DNA of 40,386 nucleotides from Mycobacterium asiaticum. Its GTDB lineage: Bacteria; Actinomycetota; Actinomycetes; Mycobacteriales; Mycobacteriaceae. The stretch is from NCBI RefSeq assembly GCF_001673315.1, contig NZ_LZLQ01000091.1:1-40386 (forward strand), in the 5' to 3' direction. Numbering within the stretch: the first letter of the stretch is position 1; each line of letters opens with the position of its first letter. The position numbers were made by a program, and so were the translations under genes. The notes beneath the pieces were generated by a model. The model searched no databases. It was given only the letters and a program-made list of their open reading frames with translations, and was not told the DNA's origin. Shown here in pieces: positions 16,136 to 25,103 of this stretch.

Positions 16136-17112
16136 CTACGGGCGACGAATTCGCGTCGCAGCCACAACAACCCGGCAGCAGCTACCATCACCCAGGCTGT
16201 CGAGGCGATCCAGAAGAAGACCAGAGAAACCGTGCCCAGCACTGGCCGGCCGAGTTCGGCGGCGGTGGCCGCCGTCGCCACGGCGTACATGCCCAGCGGG
16301 AAGACCATGGCCCACCACACGCCGGCGAAGCGCAGCAGCGCAGGCCGACGCTGGATCCGTCGCAACCCGAAAAAAATCAGCAACGGTATCCAGCAGGTGG
16401 CCAACACCCAGGTCAGCACCGTCACGGTGCGCACCGTCGGAGCCAGCCACCCGGACGCCAAGGCGTGGATGTTGTCACCCGCGAGCGTGGCAATAGCCAA
16501 GCCGCCCATCAGAATCCACGCATCCGGTTCTATTCCGTCTTGGTCCTGCCGCTGGTGGACCGCCCGCCACAGGATCAGTCCGGTCATCAGCCCGTAGATA
16601 CCCAAGCCGATCACCCACACCGGTACCGCGACCATGAACCAGCTGCGCGCAACGGTATGCCGCGACACCTCGGTGGCCACGATCGCCATACCGCAGGTGC
16701 CGACACTGCCCAGTTCCCATGCGCCGTGCGCGCGGTCCCGCAGCACCGTCCAACTGTTCGCCGCCATATTCCGTGCGGTGAGAATGGCCAGCAGCAGCCA
16801 GGAAACCAGCGCCGTCACACCCAGCGTCAGCACCACCCCATGGACATTCGCCAGTCGGCTGTCCAGCACCGCGCACGAGGCAACAAAGGTGAACAGCCGC
16901 AGGGTCACGTCGGGATCCCTGAGATCCCAGGCTGGTCTGGTCACCGCAACCAGCAGCACCAGCACCACGAGGCCCACGGTGGCCAGCACGCCGAGGGTTT
17001 CGCTCAGCCTGGTGTAGTGATGCCGCTGCGCGGCAACCGACAGGATTCCGGTCGTCATCACGACGGCGAAGACATCCGGCGACGGCGCGATACGGCCGAG
17101 CTGAACAGCCAC
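16132..17112 (-). CDS. TDT / SLAC1-type (TehA-like) membrane transporter
   Basis: A 326-residue protein with about ten membrane segments in the pattern of the tellurite-resistance/dicarboxylate transporter (TDT) family. IAPSPDVFAVVMTTGILSVAA near the N-terminus is the characteristic first-helix signature, and the end (WIASTAWVMVAAAGLLWLRREF) is a final helix. Family members move C4-dicarboxylates, sulfite or other small anions; the substrate is not evident. I took the GTG at 17112, which shares its G with the cyp126 stop (TAGTG). An ATG at 17175 has a GGTGGAG site but would run 64 bp into cyp126. This gene is not between cyp126 and the Rv0779c homologue in M. tuberculosis. Confidence 0.82.
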   Translation of the reverse strand: MAVQLGRIAPSPDVFAVVMTTGILSVAAQRHHYTRLSETLGVLATVGLVVLVLLVAVTRPAWDLRDPDVTLRLFTFVASCAVLDSRLANVHGVVLTLGVTALVSWLLLAILTARNMAANSWTVLRDRAHGAWELGSVGTCGMAIVATEVSRHTVARSWFMVAVPVWVIGLGIYGLMTGLILWRAVHQRQDQDGIEPDAWILMGGLAIATLAGDNIHALASGWLAPTVRTVTVLTWVLATCWIPLLIFFGLRRIQRRPALLRFAGVWWAMVFPLGMYAVATAATAAELGRPVLGTVSLVFFWIASTAWVMVAAAGLLWLRREFVARS

Positions 17113-18365
17113 TAACCCGCGTGGAGTTCCACGACCAGGTGCCGGATTCCGGTGTGGCGGTTGCTGCGTGTCCATTCCACAGGCTCCACCAGTCGCACAG
17201 TGCCGAACCGCGACAGCAGCTCCTCGTACAACACCCGCAGCTCCAGCCGGGCCAGGTTTGCGCCGAGGCAGTAGTGCACACCCTGACCGAAGCCCAAGTG
17301 CGGATTAGGCTTTCGAGTGATGTCGAAAGCGCCTGCGTGGTCGAACACATTCTCGTCGCGGTTGGCTGAACCTTCCCAGATCTGTACTTTCTGTCCTGCT
17401 TCGATTTTTAGTCCACCGAGCGTGACATCGCGGGTCGCCGTGCGCCGCTTGGACGGCGACGGCGAGGTCCACCGGATGATTTCCTCGACCGCCGTCGGCA
17501 GCATATCGAGATCGCTGCGCAGCGTACGCATTTGGTCAGGATGATCGGCGAGCGCCAGGAGTCCGCCTCCGACGGCATTGCGTGTGGTCTCCGCGCCGGC
17601 ACTGAAGAGCAGGCTGAAGAACAGGTACACCTCGAGATCAGACAGTGCCGCCCCGTCGGCCTCGTCGAGCATTGCGTTGGCGACGACCGACAACATGTCG
17701 TCGGTCGGCTCGGCGCGTTTGGCCGCGATCAGTTCCTGCCCGTAGTTGTACATCCGCGACCCGGCCTCTTCGACGGACAACTGCGACAGCTGCGATAATG
17801 TGGCTTTGCGGGAACCGCCGAAATCGAACTGCGGCTCGATAGCCTCGAACAGCCAATGCCGTTCGGACTCAGGCACTCCCAGCAGAATGCAGATCATCTG
17901 CATAGGCAGTTCGGCGGCGACGTCGACCAGGAAGTCGAACGGCTCACCGGGCACCACGTCATCCAGTAGCCGGCGCGCCCGAGACCTCAGGTCGTCCTCG
18001 ACACGACGGATCATCCGGGGCGTCAGACCGGAGCTCACCAACCGCCGGATCTGGGAATGTCGCGGATCATCCATCATGTTGAGCACCTGACCGGCGATGG
18101 CCAGGTCCTGCAGCAAGGTGCCACCGAAGGGTCGATCACCACCGGTCACTGACGAATACGTCACCGGATCACGAAGCACCTCAAGGGTTTCCGGATACGT
18201 CGCTACCGACCAGAACCCTTCGCCGTCGGGAGTGTTGTCGGTAGGTTCGTGCCAGAATACGGGCGCCTCACGCCGATGAACGGCGAACAGTTCATGCGGG
18301 AAGCCGTCGGCGAAATTGTCCAGGTCGGTGAAGTCGATCCCGGCCAAAGCGCCGGCGAGCGTCAC
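17112..18365 (-). CDS. cyp126: Cytochrome P450 CYP126-type
   Basis: A 417-residue soluble P450, close throughout to M. tuberculosis CYP126 by recollection of its sequence. The I-helix oxygen-binding segment is [14 protein letters not shown], the K-helix EEIIRW (ExxR), and the haem loop [13 protein letters not shown] with Cys366 as the iron ligand. It should use NAD(P)H-derived electrons through a ferredoxin to oxidise an unknown substrate. The GTG at 18365 overlaps the purB stop (GTGA), so it is co-translated with a purine gene, and its own stop touches the transporter start (TAGTG). Confidence 0.93.
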   Translation of the reverse strand: MTLAGALAGIDFTDLDNFADGFPHELFAVHRREAPVFWHEPTDNTPDGEGFWSVATYPETLEVLRDPVTYSSVTGGDRPFGGTLLQDLAIAGQVLNMMDDPRHSQIRRLVSSGLTPRMIRRVEDDLRSRARRLLDDVVPGEPFDFLVDVAAELPMQMICILLGVPESERHWLFEAIEPQFDFGGSRKATLSQLSQLSVEEAGSRMYNYGQELIAAKRAEPTDDMLSVVANAMLDEADGAALSDLEVYLFFSLLFSAGAETTRNAVGGGLLALADHPDQMRTLRSDLDMLPTAVEEIIRWTSPSPSKRRTATRDVTLGGLKIEAGQKVQIWEGSANRDENVFDHAGAFDITRKPNPHLGFGQGVHYCLGANLARLELRVLYEELLSRFGTVRLVEPVEWTRSNRHTGIRHLVVELHAG

Positions 18366-19780
18366 AGAATCGCCCCCGGCGTGTATTTGGCCGCGGCTGG
18401 GTAGCGGCTCACCAACTCGTTCACCAGACCGGCGACCTCGTCGACCTGGTCGCCGGCCGCGCCGGTGAATGCTTTCTTGTCCGCCAGTGCGGCATCGAGG
18501 GCCGCCCGGTCCAGGGGCAGGCGCGGATCGGCGGCCAACCGCTCCAGCAGGTCCGGCTCGGCGCCGCGCTCCCGCATGGCCAGCGCCGTGGCCACCGCGT
18601 GCTCGCGGATCACGTGGTGCGCAGACTCGCGGCCCATCCCCGCGCGCACCGCCGCGATCAACACCTTGGTGGTGGCCAGGAACGGCAGATAGCGGCTGAG
18701 TTCACGCTGGATCACCGCCGGGTAGGCGCCGAATTCGTCAAGCACCGTCAGGAACGTCTCGATCTGCCCATCGATGGCAAAGAAGCTGTCCGGCAATGCA
18801 ACCCGTCGCACCACGGAGCAGAACACATCGCCCTCGTTCCACTGGGCACCGGCCAACTCGGCAGCCATCGAGGCATAGCCGCGCAGCACCACCTGCAGTC
18901 CATTTACCCGCTCACAACTGCGAGTGTTCATCTTGTGCGGCATCGCCGACGAGCCGACCTGCCCTGCCGCGAATCCTTCGGTGACCAGCTCGTGCCCGGC
19001 CATCAAGCGGATAGTGTGCGCCAGCGATGACGGTCCCGCCCCCAATTGCACCAGCGCCGAGACAACGTCGTGGTCCAGGGAACGCGGATACACCTGCCCG
19101 ACGCTGTTCAAAACGTTTGCAAAGCCCAGAAATTCGGCGACGCGGCGTTCCAGCTGAGCCAGCTTGGCCGCATCCCCGTCCAGCAGGTCCAGCATGTCCT
19201 GGGCCGTTCCCATCGGACCCTTGATGCCCCGTAACGGGTAGCGGTCGATCAGCTCCCGGAGCCTGGTCAACGCGATCAAGGTCTCCTGCGCGGCCGAGGC
19301 GAACCGCTTGCCCAATGTGGTCGCCTGCGCCGCGACATTGTGACTGCGCCCAGCCATCACCAGATCCCGGTAGCTGACCGCCCGCTCGGCCAGCCGTGCC
19401 GCCACCGCCACCCCGTGCGAGAAGACCAGCTCCAGGGATTGCCGGATCTGCAGCTGCTCCACATTCTCGGTCAAGTCGCGGCTCGTCATCCCCTTGTGCA
19501 CCTGCTCGTGGCCGGCGAGCGCGTTGAATTCCTCGATGCGCGCCTTGACGTCGTGGCGCAACACTCGTTCCCGGGCCGCGATGGAGGCCAGGTCCACGTG
19601 GTCGAGGACACGTTCGTAATCGGCGATCGCTGCGGCGGGAACATCGATACCGAGTTGCGCCTGCGCTCGCAGCACCGCCAGCCACAGCCGTCGCTCGGCG
19701 GCTACTTTGGCCTCGGGCGACCAGATGGCAGCCATCTCGGCGCTCGCATAGCGGGCGGCCAATACGTTCGGAATGCTCAC
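18362..19780 (-). CDS. purB: Adenylosuccinate lyase
   Basis: A 472-residue homotetrameric lyase of the fumarase/aspartase superfamily. It releases fumarate twice in purine synthesis: from SAICAR to AICAR, and from adenylosuccinate to AMP. The superfamily signature is [10 protein letters not shown] at residues 276-285, and the catalytic His lies in [16 protein letters not shown] (about 144-158). Length equals that of the M. tuberculosis enzyme. The start is GTG at 19780. The TetR gene upstream ends 41 bp away on the same strand, and the stop overlaps the cyp126 start by 4 bp. Confidence 0.97.
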   Translation of the reverse strand: MSIPNVLAARYASAEMAAIWSPEAKVAAERRLWLAVLRAQAQLGIDVPAAAIADYERVLDHVDLASIAARERVLRHDVKARIEEFNALAGHEQVHKGMTSRDLTENVEQLQIRQSLELVFSHGVAVAARLAERAVSYRDLVMAGRSHNVAAQATTLGKRFASAAQETLIALTRLRELIDRYPLRGIKGPMGTAQDMLDLLDGDAAKLAQLERRVAEFLGFANVLNSVGQVYPRSLDHDVVSALVQLGAGPSSLAHTIRLMAGHELVTEGFAAGQVGSSAMPHKMNTRSCERVNGLQVVLRGYASMAAELAGAQWNEGDVFCSVVRRVALPDSFFAIDGQIETFLTVLDEFGAYPAVIQRELSRYLPFLATTKVLIAAVRAGMGRESAHHVIREHAVATALAMRERGAEPDLLERLAADPRLPLDRAALDAALADKKAFTGAAGDQVDEVAGLVNELVSRYPAAAKYTPGAIL

Positions 19781-19821
19781 TTGGCCATCACGAACACACA
19801 GCTTAGGCGTTGGCGTCGCGG

Positions 19822-20502
19822 CTACAGCTCTTCGGCGAGCGGCATCATCGGCACGCCGTCGTTATCTGCCGACGTGCTCACGATCCGCACCGCCGGCAGA
19901 TCGACCGGGGCCAGCACATCGATCAGGTCGATCACAGTTGCCAGCGCGGCCGCCCGCGGGTCACGCCCCTCGACCAGGGCGGAGACTACCGAACCGTCGA
20001 CGGCGCAAATCAGGGTGCACACCAGCTCGATCTGGACCGACCGTCCTGATCTCTCGATGGCCTCGGCGACCGCTTCCGCCCGCTGACGCAAGCTGCGCCG
20101 CATGCTCTCCCGCAGCGCGGGGAGCCGGGTACAGGCGATGTGCCGCTCATAACGCGAAATCAGCTGCTCCGCGAGCCCGGGCCCGGATACGTCCCCGACC
20201 AGCAGATCCACCAATACCTCGGCGGTGGTCTCAGGCCCCCGACGCCGCCGGGACAGTGCGTTGACCCGCGCTCGCAGCTGGGCCACCTCGATCATCCCGA
20301 TGTGTTCGACCGCTCGAGCGATCAAGTCATCGAGCGAAGAGAAGTAATAGGTGGTTGACGCCAGTGGCAGGCCGGCCCGCCGGGCCACCGCCCGGTGGCG
20401 CACCGCTTCGAACCCGCCCTCACCGAGCAGCTCGGCGGCCGCGCTTACGAGCGCATACCGCCTACGTTCCCCTTTGGGAGTAACTGCTGCCGTCACGCCC
20501 AC
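19822..20502 (-). CDS. TetR family transcriptional regulator
   Basis: A 226-residue protein with a TetR_N helix-turn-helix near the N-terminus: YALVSAAAELLGEGGFEAVRHRAVARRAGLPLASTTYYFSSLDDLIARAVEHI (residues about 16-68). The C-terminal half is alpha-helical and would bind an unknown ligand. It lies just upstream of purB on the same strand but is also divergent from a secreted esterase, with 55 bp between the starts. That gap carries a 25-bp interrupted palindrome next to the esterase ATG, so the esterase is the more likely target. The start is uncertain: GTG codons at 20502 and 20496 are both in frame and neither has a strong ribosome site. Confidence 0.85.
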   Translation of the reverse strand: MGVTAAVTPKGERRRYALVSAAAELLGEGGFEAVRHRAVARRAGLPLASTTYYFSSLDDLIARAVEHIGMIEVAQLRARVNALSRRRRGPETTAEVLVDLLVGDVSGPGLAEQLISRYERHIACTRLPALRESMRRSLRQRAEAVAEAIERSGRSVQIELVCTLICAVDGSVVSALVEGRDPRAAALATVIDLIDVLAPVDLPAVRIVSTSADNDGVPMMPLAEEL

Positions 20503-20532
20503 CCATGCTGCCAGTCAAAGTGGTACGGCGTT

Positions 20533-20557
20533 GCCATTTTCGTGAAACGAGCGTGGC
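20533..20557. promoter_or_regulatory. 25-bp interrupted palindrome, candidate TetR operator
   Basis: The site reads GCCA-N3-TCGT-N3-ACGA-N3-TGGC. All eight paired positions in the two half-sites match, and the spacers are evenly 3 bp. It lies in the 55-bp gap between the tetR gene and the divergent esterase and abuts the esterase ATG at 20558, so occupancy would block initiation. Confidence 0.6.
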
Positions 20558-21469
20558 ATGATGACCGGCATGCCAGAAATCAGCCGTCGCGCCGTTCTGG
20601 GCCTCGGCGCCGCCGCGACATGCGGTGCAGTCGGCGCTTATGCCATCGACGTGCTGTTTCCCGCCCACCCCTCGCAGGCGGCGCCGACGCCATGGACTGG
20701 GACAAACGTTCCGTTGGCGCCGGCACGGCCGCTCGATCCGGTTCCGCCCGCGCAGGCCGCCCCGACGATGGTGACGGGCTCCTTTGCGTCCGCCGCGCGC
20801 GGTGGGATCTCGACCAACTGGGCGATCGCGCGACCGCCGGGCCAGACCAAAGCGCTGCGCCCCGTGATCGCCCTGCACGGCAAGGGCAACGACGCGTCCA
20901 GCGTGATGGCCGGCGGCGTCGAACAGGGTTTGGCGCAGGCCGTCAATGCCGGATTGCCGCCTTTCGCGGTGGTAGCCGTTGACGGCGGCGGCAGCTACTG
21001 GCACAAGCGGGCCTCTGGAGAGGACTCCGGGGCGATGGTCCTCAACGAGCTGATGCCGATCATGGACAGCCACGGTCTGGACACCTCACGGGTCGCTTTC
21101 CTGGGCTGGTCGATGGGCGGGTACGGCGCGTTGCTCCTCGGCGGCCGGCTCGGGGCCGGACGCACCGCGGCCATCTGCGCGGTGAGCCCCGCGCTGTGGA
21201 CGTCCCCGGGTGCCGCCGCCCCGGGTGCGTTCGACGGGGCCGACGACTACGCGGCCAACTCGGTCTGGGGAATGCCCGCCCTGGCATCCATCCCGATCAG
21301 GATCGACTGCGGCGACAGCGACCCGTTCTACTCCGCCACCAAGCAATTCATCGCCCAACTGCCCAACCCGCCGGCGGGCGGCTTTTCGCCGGGCGGTCAC
21401 AACGGCGAATTCTGGAGCTCCCAGTTGCCGGCCGAATTGACCTGGATCGCGCCACTGCTGACGGCGTGA
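20558..21469 (+). CDS. Exported GXSXG esterase (Rv0774c-like)
   Basis: A 303-residue alpha/beta-hydrolase resembling the S-formylglutathione hydrolase/antigen-85 type of esterase. The nucleophile motif is GWSMGG (Ser185). Asp in DCGDSDPF and His in PGGHNGEFW are the likely rest of the triad. The N-terminus MPEISRRAVLGLGAAATCGAVGAYA carries a twin-arginine and hydrophobic core, so Tat-dependent export is likely. It matches M. tuberculosis Rv0774c in length and place; that family hydrolyses lipid-type esters. ATG codons at 20558, 20561 and 20570 are all possible. The stop codon lies within the first copy of a degenerate repeat that continues downstream. Confidence 0.85.
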   Translation: MMTGMPEISRRAVLGLGAAATCGAVGAYAIDVLFPAHPSQAAPTPWTGTNVPLAPARPLDPVPPAQAAPTMVTGSFASAARGGISTNWAIARPPGQTKALRPVIALHGKGNDASSVMAGGVEQGLAQAVNAGLPPFAVVAVDGGGSYWHKRASGEDSGAMVLNELMPIMDSHGLDTSRVAFLGWSMGGYGALLLGGRLGAGRTAAICAVSPALWTSPGAAAPGAFDGADDYAANSVWGMPALASIPIRIDCGDSDPFYSATKQFIAQLPNPPAGGFSPGGHNGEFWSSQLPAELTWIAPLLTA

Positions 21470-21600
21470 TGCGAGGGGCGTCGCTAGCATCCCAAGCTGC
21501 GGACGGCGGGATTTGAGCGGTGGCGCTAGCGGCCGAAGCTGCGCTGACGGCGGGGTGCGAGCGGTGGCGCTAGCGGCCGAAACTGCGCTGACGGTATCGA
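21458..21600. repeat. Degenerate 42-44-bp tandem repeat after the esterase gene
   Basis: Units starting GAG(C/G)GGTGGCGCTAGC begin at 21473 (degenerate), 21515 and 21559, giving periods of 42 and 44 bp. Each ends in a CTGCG(CT)GACGGCG-type stretch. The same motif occurs at 21458-21475 (CTGCTGACGGCGTGATGC) across the esterase stop codon, so the gene's own 3' end looks like the parent sequence of the array. Confidence 0.7.
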
Positions 21601-21630
21601 TACTGCGGTCAGTGCGTGTCGAGGGGTGGA

Positions 21631-21770
21631 TGGGACGCCGCCATTGCAGTCCGAATCCCGTCATCGCAGTCTGGACCCCGTCATCGCAGTCCGGATCCCG
21701 TCATCGCAGTCCGGATGCCGTCATCGCAGTCTGGACGCCGTCATCGCAGTCTGGACGCCGCCATTGCAGG
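21631..21770. repeat. 20-bp minisatellite (VNTR-type), about 6.5-7 copies
   Basis: From 21641 to 21760 six contiguous 20-bp units follow the pattern (T/C)CAT(C/T)GCAGTC(C/T)G(G/A)A(C/T)(C/G)CCG, with a half unit before (21631-21640) and another after (21761-21770). The two outer units share CCATTGCAG while the inner five have TCATCGCAG. The array lies in the 322-bp gene-free stretch 21470-21791 before ggtA. The period is not a multiple of 3, which argues against the array being coding. Confidence 0.9.
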
Positions 21771-21791
21771 CTCGGCGCTACGCTCGCGGTC

Positions 21792-23375
21792 GTGAGCGCT
21801 ACGTTCGGCTGGGACTTTCCGTATGCCTGGCCGCGCACACCCATCCTGGCCGCAAACGCGGTGTGCACGTCCCAGCCGCTGGCCGCTCAGGCCGGGCTGC
21901 AGATGCTCGCCGACGGAGGTAACGCCGTCGACGCCGCCATTGCCACCGCGATCACTCTCACGGTGGTCGAACCGGTGTCCAATGGCATCGGATCGGACGC
22001 TTTCGCGATCATCTGGGACGGGCAACAACTGCACGGCCTCAACGCATCCGGCCGCTCGCCCGCGGGGTGGACACCGCAATACTTCGGCGACACCGGCGTT
22101 CCCGCGTTCGGTTGGAACTCCGTGACCGTGCCTGGTGCGGTGTCGGCCTGGTCCGAACTGCACCAAAGGTTCGGCCGGTTACCGTTCGAACGACTCTTCG
22201 CGCCCGCGATCACCTACGGTCGCAACGGTTTTCTGGTCTCTCCGCGAGTGGCCACCCAATGGGCTGCTCAAGCTCCGGTCTTTGCGAACCAACCGGGATT
22301 CGCCGAGACGTTTCTTCCTGGCGGGCGGTCGCCGAGACCCGGTGAGCTGTGCGTCTTGCCCGACCACGCCGCCAGTCTGGAACAGATCGCGGCCACCGGA
22401 GGCGAGGTCTTCTACCGCGGTGAGTTGGCCGAAAAGCTCGAGGCGCATGCCCTCGCCAACGGCGGCGTGCTGCGGGCCGAAGATCTCGCCGACCACCGAG
22501 CCGACTGGGTCGGCACCATCAGCGCTAACTACCGTGGCTATACCGTCCACGAGATTCCGCCCAACGGCCAGGGCATCGTGGCGCTGATCGCGCTAGGGAT
22601 CCTCGAGCACTTCGACATGTCCTCCTGGCCAGTCGATTCCGCCGACAGCGTGCACGTGCAGGTCGAGGCGCTGAAGTTGGCTTTCGCTGACGCGCAGGCT
22701 CACCTGGGCGATATCGAGCACATGACCGTCAAAACCGAGCACTTGTTGGACCGGGCCTATCTGAAGCAGCGCGCGGCGCTGATCGATATACGACAGGCAC
22801 GTCCGGTATCAGCCGGAACACCCCGGGGCGGCACGGTTTATCTGACAGCCGCCGACGCGTCGGGCCTGATGGTGTCGATGATTCAGTCCAATTACATGGG
22901 CTTCGGCTCGGGCGTGGTGGTGCCGGGCACCGGTATCGCAATGCAGAACCGCGGTGCCGATTTCGTTGTGACGCCGGAACATCCGAACCGGGTCGGTCCC
23001 AGAAAGCGGCCCCGGCACACGATCATCCCGGGCTTCGTGACCAAGGGCGGTGCCCCGGTGATGAGTTTTGGTGTGATGGGCGGGCCTATGCAACCACAGG
23101 GCCACGTACAGGTGCTGGTGCGCATAGCCGACTACGGCCAGAATCCGCAGGCGGCATGCGATGGTCCGCGGTTCCGCTGGGTGCACGGCATGCAGGTCAG
23201 TTGCGAAAAGGGATTTCCGCCAGCCACGCTCGAGGGGTTGCGTGAGCGGGGACACGAGTTGCTCACCGTGGACGATTACAACGCGTTCGGGAGTTGCCAG
23301 GCGATTTGGCGGCTCGAAGACGGTTACCTCGCGGTGAGCGATCCGCGCCGCGACGGGCAGGCCGCGGCGTTCTAG
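21792..23375 (+). CDS. ggtA: Gamma-glutamyltransferase family protein
   Basis: A 527-residue Ntn-hydrolase homologous to M. tuberculosis Rv0773c. Such enzymes cleave themselves and then transfer or hydrolyse gamma-glutamyl groups from glutathione-like or other amides. The probable autoprocessing nucleophile is Thr348 in [13 protein letters not shown], aligned with TTHYSVVD of the E. coli enzyme; [18 protein letters not shown] follows as in the family. There is no obvious signal peptide, unlike periplasmic GGTs, and mycothiol rather than glutathione is the main mycobacterial thiol, so the true substrate is open. GTG at 21792 starts [15 protein letters not shown], which matches the M. tuberculosis start; a longer frame would translate the minisatellite. 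Its stop overlaps that of purD. Confidence 0.88.
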   Translation: MSATFGWDFPYAWPRTPILAANAVCTSQPLAAQAGLQMLADGGNAVDAAIATAITLTVVEPVSNGIGSDAFAIIWDGQQLHGLNASGRSPAGWTPQYFGDTGVPAFGWNSVTVPGAVSAWSELHQRFGRLPFERLFAPAITYGRNGFLVSPRVATQWAAQAPVFANQPGFAETFLPGGRSPRPGELCVLPDHAASLEQIAATGGEVFYRGELAEKLEAHALANGGVLRAEDLADHRADWVGTISANYRGYTVHEIPPNGQGIVALIALGILEHFDMSSWPVDSADSVHVQVEALKLAFADAQAHLGDIEHMTVKTEHLLDRAYLKQRAALIDIRQARPVSAGTPRGGTVYLTAADASGLMVSMIQSNYMGFGSGVVVPGTGIAMQNRGADFVVTPEHPNRVGPRKRPRHTIIPGFVTKGGAPVMSFGVMGGPMQPQGHVQVLVRIADYGQNPQAACDGPRFRWVHGMQVSCEKGFPPATLEGLRERGHELLTVDDYNAFGSCQAIWRLEDGYLAVSDPRRDGQAAAF

Positions 23376-24640
23376 ATGGTGATCTTCCCCTCGGCCGCGC
23401 GTTGCCCGATATCGGTGCGGAAGTGCCCGCCGGGCAACCGGATTGAACTCAGGATCTCATAAGCGCGCTGGCGGGCTTCGGCCAAATCCGACCCGGTGCC
23501 CACCACCGACACCACTCGGCCGCCGGAGGAGACAATCGCGCCGTCGTCACGTCGCGCGGTCCCAGCGTGCAAGACCCCTTCGGTCTCTGATCCGGTGATG
23601 ACATCTCCGACCCGCGGGCGCCCGGGGTAGTTTTCGGCGGCCAGCACCACGGTGACCGCAGCACCGTCTCGCCATTGCAATTGATCGAATTCGGCGAGCG
23701 CGCCGGTGCCGGCGGCGTACAGCAACTGCCCGATGGGCGACTCCAACAGCGCGAGCACCGCCTGAGTCTCGGGATCACCGAAGCGACAATTGAATTCGAC
23801 CACCGCCGGCCCATTCGACGTGATCGCCAGACCGGCATAGAGCAGCCCACAGAACGGGCTACCCCGCTGAACCAGCTCGGCGGCAACGGGTTCGACGATC
23901 CGACTCACGATGCCCTGATAAATGTCGTCGGGCAGCCACGGCACCGGGGCGTAAGCACCCATACCGCCGGTGTTGGGACCTGCGTCCCCGTCGCCGACCC
24001 GCTTGAAATCCTGCGCGGCGAGCAGCGGGACCACGGTAGAGCCGTCGACCACGCAGAATAAGGAGACTTCAGGCCCGTCAAGGAAGGATTCCAGCAGCAC
24101 GGGGTGTCCCGATTCGAGCAGCCCTGCGGCATGCGAGCGGGCGGCATCGCGGTCCGCTGTCACCACCACCCCCTTGCCGGCTGCCAGTGAGTCGTCCTTG
24201 ACCACCCAAGCCGGGTCCCCGGCCGGAGGGCCGAAACGCTCGAGGGCCGCGTCCAAATGGGCCGGATTGTCGACGATTTCGCTGGTTGCGGTCCGGACTC
24301 CGGCCGCGGCCATGACGTCCTTGGCGAATGCTTTGGACCCTTCGATGCGTGCGGCGTCCTTACCCGGACCGAAGCACACGAAACCGGCACCGCGCAGCGC
24401 GTCTGCCACTCCGAGCACCAGCGGCACTTCCGGACCGATGACCACCAGGTCGGCCTCGACCTTGCGCGCCAGGGCGATGACTTCGTCAGCGGAGGTGATG
24501 TCGACTTGGTACTGGTCGGCCAGGCGGCCGGTACCGGCGTTGCCGGGGGCCACGATCAAGCCGGTCACCTGCGGATCCCTGCTGAGCGCCAGCAGCAGGG
24601 CATGCTCACGGGCACCGGAGCCGATCACCAGGACGCGCAC
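23372..24640 (-). CDS. purD: Phosphoribosylamine-glycine ligase (GARS)
   Basis: A 422-residue ATP-grasp enzyme that makes GAR from phosphoribosylamine, glycine and ATP in step 2 of purine synthesis. Seen are [23 protein letters not shown] (N-domain), [15 protein letters not shown] (ATP-grasp loop), [12 protein letters not shown] and the GARS signature [11 protein letters not shown]. The GTG start at 24640 gives the family length. It lies 34 bp downstream of the CMD gene on the same strand and so at the end of the aldA-SDR-dehydrogenase-CMD string. A TAGTCT hexamer ends 8 nt before the start and could give purD a promoter of its own. Confidence 0.97.
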   Translation of the reverse strand: MRVLVIGSGAREHALLLALSRDPQVTGLIVAPGNAGTGRLADQYQVDITSADEVIALARKVEADLVVIGPEVPLVLGVADALRGAGFVCFGPGKDAARIEGSKAFAKDVMAAAGVRTATSEIVDNPAHLDAALERFGPPAGDPAWVVKDDSLAAGKGVVVTADRDAARSHAAGLLESGHPVLLESFLDGPEVSLFCVVDGSTVVPLLAAQDFKRVGDGDAGPNTGGMGAYAPVPWLPDDIYQGIVSRIVEPVAAELVQRGSPFCGLLYAGLAITSNGPAVVEFNCRFGDPETQAVLALLESPIGQLLYAAGTGALAEFDQLQWRDGAAVTVVLAAENYPGRPRVGDVITGSETEGVLHAGTARRDDGAIVSSGGRVVSVVGTGSDLAEARQRAYEILSSIRLPGGHFRTDIGQRAAEGKITI

Positions 24641-24674
24641 GACACGTCAGACTAGCCGTCCCGCGGTCGGCGGG

Positions 24675-25103
24675 TTACTTGCCCCTGTGCATGTTGACGG
24701 CGCCCTCGACGTTGGCCTTCTTGTCCTCGTCAGCGCCTTTGGCCGCGGCCTTCCGGCGCCTGGCCACGACGGTGTCCACCGCGCCGTTGAGCGCGGAGCC
24801 CAACGGGAAGCCGAGATAGTGGGTCAAAAAGACGGCCATCTCCTTTAGCTCGGTCTCGGAGAGTTCGCCGTTGAGCAGCGCGGCGTTGATCTGGATCTCG
24901 GCCAGATCCCGATTGCCGATCGCGGTCACCGCCGTCAGCGTCATGATTCGCTTGTCGCGCATCGACAAGCCCGGCCGGGTCCAGATGCTGCCGAACAGGT
25001 GATCGACGGTGAGGTCGAAGAATGCGTCGCCTTCGATGTTGGGCATCTCCCAGCCGTAGACCTCGTTCATCTTCTCAAGGCCCTTGCGCCGCTGCTCATC
25101 CAT
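24675..25103 (-). CDS. Carboxymuconolactone decarboxylase (CMD) family protein
   Basis: A 142-residue helical protein of the CMD/AhpD-like family, close in size to M. tuberculosis Rv0771. Core segments are GSIWTRPGLSMRDKRIMTLTAVTAIGNRDLAEIQINAALLNGELSETELKEMAVFLTHYLGFPLG (about 38-104), as in gamma-carboxymuconolactone decarboxylases. The CxxC found in AhpD peroxidase-type members is absent, so thiol peroxidase activity is unlikely. The C-terminal tail is highly charged. Its ATG overlaps the last base of the preceding dehydrogenase stop (TGATG), indicating coupling. Confidence 0.88.
   Translation of the reverse strand: MDEQRRKGLEKMNEVYGWEMPNIEGDAFFDLTVDHLFGSIWTRPGLSMRDKRIMTLTAVTAIGNRDLAEIQINAALLNGELSETELKEMAVFLTHYLGFPLGSALNGAVDTVVARRRKAAAKGADEDKKANVEGAVNMHRGK

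Noticed and set aside
15838..17115. A 425-codon plus-strand frame opposite the TDT transporter.
   Set aside because: The product is dominated by Gln, His, Arg and Pro without domains, as expected for a shadow of a membrane-protein gene.
16132..17175. The longer start (ATG at 17175) of the TDT transporter.
   Set aside because: It has a fair ribosome site but would overlap cyp126 by 64 bp and add a Pro-rich tail; the GTG sharing the stop base is more natural.
21631..21770. A CRISPR array.
   Set aside because: The 20-bp units are contiguous with no unique spacers and no cas genes are nearby; it is a minisatellite.
21513..21791. A longer gamma-glutamyltransferase beginning in the repeats.
   Set aside because: It would translate the 20-bp minisatellite, and the M. 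tuberculosis protein starts at the equivalent of 21792.
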